Below, piece by piece: positions 5,382-6,751 of a stretch of 6,751 nt of DNA. The position numbers and the translations under genes are program-made. Source of the DNA: CAYMLL01 sp964390645 (GTDB taxonomy: Bacteria > Planctomycetota > UBA8108); assembly GCA_964390645.1 (NCBI GenBank), contig CAYMLL010000362.1:1-6751 (forward strand), given 5' to 3'. Each line of letters starts with the position of its first letter. Positions within the stretch are counted from its first letter, which is position 1. The notes under the pieces are model-generated. The model did no database searches and was not told the DNA's origin. It saw only the letters and a list, made by a program, of their open reading frames with translations.

Positions 5382-6421
5382 ATGCCGAGAAGTGAAGATG
5401 CCTCCCTGCCCGCACACCACCGGCTCGAGATTGCCTCCGTTATCCGCCACGGGTTCTACGAGACGAAGTCTCGGAAGCGCCGTCGTTACCTGTGCCGGAA
5501 TTGCAGAGAGACGTTCTGCTTGACGAAAGGCACGCCCTGCGACCGGCTCCAGCACCGGCGCACGATGTTCGACGAGGTTGCCGCGCTCAGCATCGAGAGC
5601 GTGAGCAAATCCGCCATTTCTCGCGTCAAGGGGCTTGCCTGGAACACTGTCGACGGCTGGCTCGAGAAGGCGGCCGAATGCTGTCGGCGATTCAACGACG
5701 CGACCATCACAGGGCTTGAGATGCCCGAGATTCAGGCAGACGGTATTCGCACGATTGCAGGCGGCAAGGACGACGTGATCTGAATCTTCGCCACTCTTGA
5801 CGTCGCCTCGCGACTCTGGCCCTCGACCGTCGTCGGTCGACGCAGCTATCGAAACACCCACGCACTCTTCGAAGACACCTCTCGCAGGCTGTGCCACGTC
5901 GGCTTTCCTCTCATCGTGACGGACGGATTCGACTACCACGAGAACATTGTCCGTCGCCTCTCCGGCATCGCCTGTGTCTACGGCCAGGTTCTGAAGACTC
6001 GTCGGAACGATCGCGTGCTTCCGGTCGACAGGCGACCGATCATCGGTGCGCGGTGGAGGTCCGACGAAGCCCTCGTCGAGTCCGAAGAATCGTCCACGCT
6101 CAACACGTCCTTCATCGAAAGATTGAACCTGACGATTCGCCAGGGGACTGCGTACCTGAAGCAACGCTCGGCTTGCCACGCACGCTCACGGAAGAGACTC
6201 GAGGAGCAGATCGAAATCCTTCGCTTCCACTACCATCTCGCCCGCCCCCACGAGCTTTGAAGTTCGCTTCTGAGACTCGGACGCCAACGATGCCAGCGAG
6301 GTTGATGACGAAGCGACTGACATTCCGGGACGTCTTCTCTTCGAATTCTGTTCCTTCACCAGCAAACGTGATCGTCTGCGTGTTCGCTGTCCGAGCCAAC
6401 CGTCGTTCCCTGGCCGCGTAG
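5382..6421 (+). pseudogene. IS1-like DDE transposase, inactivated by a nonsense codon and frameshifts
   Basis: The reconstructed protein has a zinc-ribbon-like N-terminus (RHGFYETKSRKRRRYLCRNC), an HTH segment (SKSAISRVKGLAWNTVDGWL), and a DDE core with Asp at 5739-5741 (QADGIRT), Asp at 5922-5924 (IVTDGF) and Glu at 6117-6119 (NTSFIERLNLTIRQ). Three lesions are visible. First, TGA at 5781-5783 stands where relatives have Trp (DVI-stop-IFATLD); the same frame continues open beyond it to 6260. Second, around 6249-6252 the frame ends RPHEL-stop, while the -1-shifted frame gives RALKF..TRTPTMPARL and LTFRDVF, the usual C-terminus; one lost C in CAC(C)GAG restores RPHRALKF. Third, near 5413-5418, ATG at 5398 opens MPPCPH in a different frame, which may be the lost first zinc-ribbon half. 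Lesions one and two are clear; the third is inferred. The IS1-like label rests on the IER-N-L-T-x-R signature and overall layout, and the exact family is uncertain. Confidence 0.8.
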
Positions 6422-6447
6422 CAACACTGGATGGCGGAAGCACCGCT
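6421..6447 (-). repeat. Right terminal inverted repeat of the IS1-like element
   Basis: Reverse complement reads AGCGGTGCTTCCGCCATCCA followed by GTGTTGC and pairs with 5284-5310 (23 of 27 identical). It overlaps the last base of the transposase frame's TAG. Confidence 0.75.
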
Positions 6448-6457
6448 GGACCACGCA

Positions 6458-6751
6458 CCCCGTGTCGCTGTTGCCGCACCACCACATGAAGTCATCGGCC
6501 GTTGCACAGGGGTCGCACGAGGCCCTGTTACACTCATTGCCGAAGCTATACACCGTGCGCGTCCCACCACGTGCCGCGTACTCCCACTGCGCCTCCGAGG
6601 GCAGATCAAGCCCGGTGCGCTCGAAGAAGCCGTCGCTGGCCTTGAGATCATTCCAGGAAACCTGTTCCACCGGCAGGTCATCGCCGGCGCGCCACGACGG
6701 GGCGCATCCAAGTCCGGATGCCCCGCCATCACCTGGGCGTACTGAGCCACT
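6458..6751 (-). pseudogene. Formylglycine-generating-enzyme (SUMF1) family fragment, frameshifted and truncated
   Basis: Read from the right edge, one frame gives VAQYAQVMAGHPDLDA. A second frame then continues PSWRAGDDLPVEQVSWNDLK, GLDLPSEAQWEYAARGGT, YSFGNECN and CDPCATADDFMWWCGNSDTG. Joined, these are the central part of an FGE-sulfatase/SUMF1 domain (PVEQVSW, LPSEAQWEYAARGG and WCGNS are hallmark segments). The frame change falls at the C-run 6699-6702 (minus strand GCG|CCCCG): one missing A would restore Asp-Ala-Thr-Pro-Ser, the usual reading. Similarity stops about 10 bp before the right IS repeat, so the C-terminal half, including the family's later conserved residues, is lost or lies beyond the IS. 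SUMF1-domain proteins include sulfatase activators and ergothioneine-synthase-like enzymes; which this was cannot be told. The gene start is outside the window. Confidence 0.75.

Larger units (their letters stand above)
5284..6447 (+). mobile_element. Relic IS1-like insertion sequence with terminal inverted repeats
   Basis: Bounded by imperfect inverted repeats at 5284-5310 and 6421-6447. Inside lies one transposase gene on the plus strand, opposite to all host genes, and the gene frame ends (TAG at 6419-6421) right at the inner edge of the right repeat, as in compact IS elements. The length of about 1164 bp is reasonable for a single-gene IS. The transposase is inactivated by several lesions, so the copy is an old one. 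The bases just outside the repeats do not form a clear direct duplication: they contain TGCGTG (left) and CACGCA (right), which are inverted relative to each other and might be an offset extension of the repeats. The element sits immediately downstream of the SUMF1 similarity. Confidence 0.75.

Noticed and set aside
5184..6179. The minus-strand open frame of the dikinase-like gene extends 332 codons upstream of the ATG at 5183.
   Set aside because: This part is antisense to the IS transposase and crosses the IS end. The ATG at 5183 has a ribosome site and a signal peptide directly behind it, so the extension is a chance open frame in GC-rich DNA.
5333..6357. Weaker inverted match between GAAGGTAGAGTATACGG and the reverse complement of 6341-6357 (12 of 17).
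   Set aside because: First considered as the IS ends. The 23-of-27 repeat at 5284-5310 and 6421-6447 is much better and encloses the full transposase frame.
5274..6457. Target-site duplication around the IS1-like element.
   Set aside because: The flanks CGGCTGCGTG and GGACCACGCA are not direct repeats. Their shared six bases are inverted, so no duplication can be claimed.

Overview
The window looks like a GC-rich chromosomal fragment from an environmental bacterium. The secreted PQQ-type beta-propellers with a W-P-Q-W-x-G-P-x-R-N type N-terminus, the secreted dikinase-like protein and the formylglycine-generating-enzyme (FGE/SUMF1) fragment together suggest Planctomycetota or a relative. That is a judgement from protein style, not from a marker gene. 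All host genes run on the minus strand, so the window reads biologically from right to left.

Right to left: (1) a frameshifted, truncated SUMF1-domain gene entering from the right edge (about 6458-6751). (2) A roughly 1.16 kb insertion sequence on the plus strand (5284-6447), bounded by imperfect terminal inverted repeats (23 of 27 positions identical) that I found by comparing the flanks. Its IS1-like DDE transposase is dead, with an in-frame TGA in place of an expected Trp codon and at least one further frameshift. (3) A complete 695-residue exported protein (3096-5183) with a swivelling phosphohistidine domain followed by an ATP-grasp domain, the domain order of glucan water dikinases. (4) A 422-bp intergenic stretch with two clear hairpins, one of them a possible terminator. 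(5) A complete exported PQQ-like beta-propeller (721-2673) whose propeller is interrupted by a separate jelly-roll-like domain flanked by Arg/Gly-rich linkers. (6) The first 46 codons of a second exported propeller gene (547-684), 36 bp downstream, cut off by (7) an IS3-family element that begins at position 546 and leaves the window at the left edge.

The IS3 element appears young in its visible part: intact orfA, strong ribosome binding site, a canonical G_GGA_AAC slippery site and an open orfB frame. The IS1-like element is an old relic. The two insertions damage genes at either end of the cluster.

The host cluster encodes exported proteins. Neither substrate nor pathway can be read from the sequence. 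The most unusual items are the exported GWD-ordered dikinase-like protein and the propeller with a nested domain. I see no CRISPR array, tRNA, rRNA or complete defence system.
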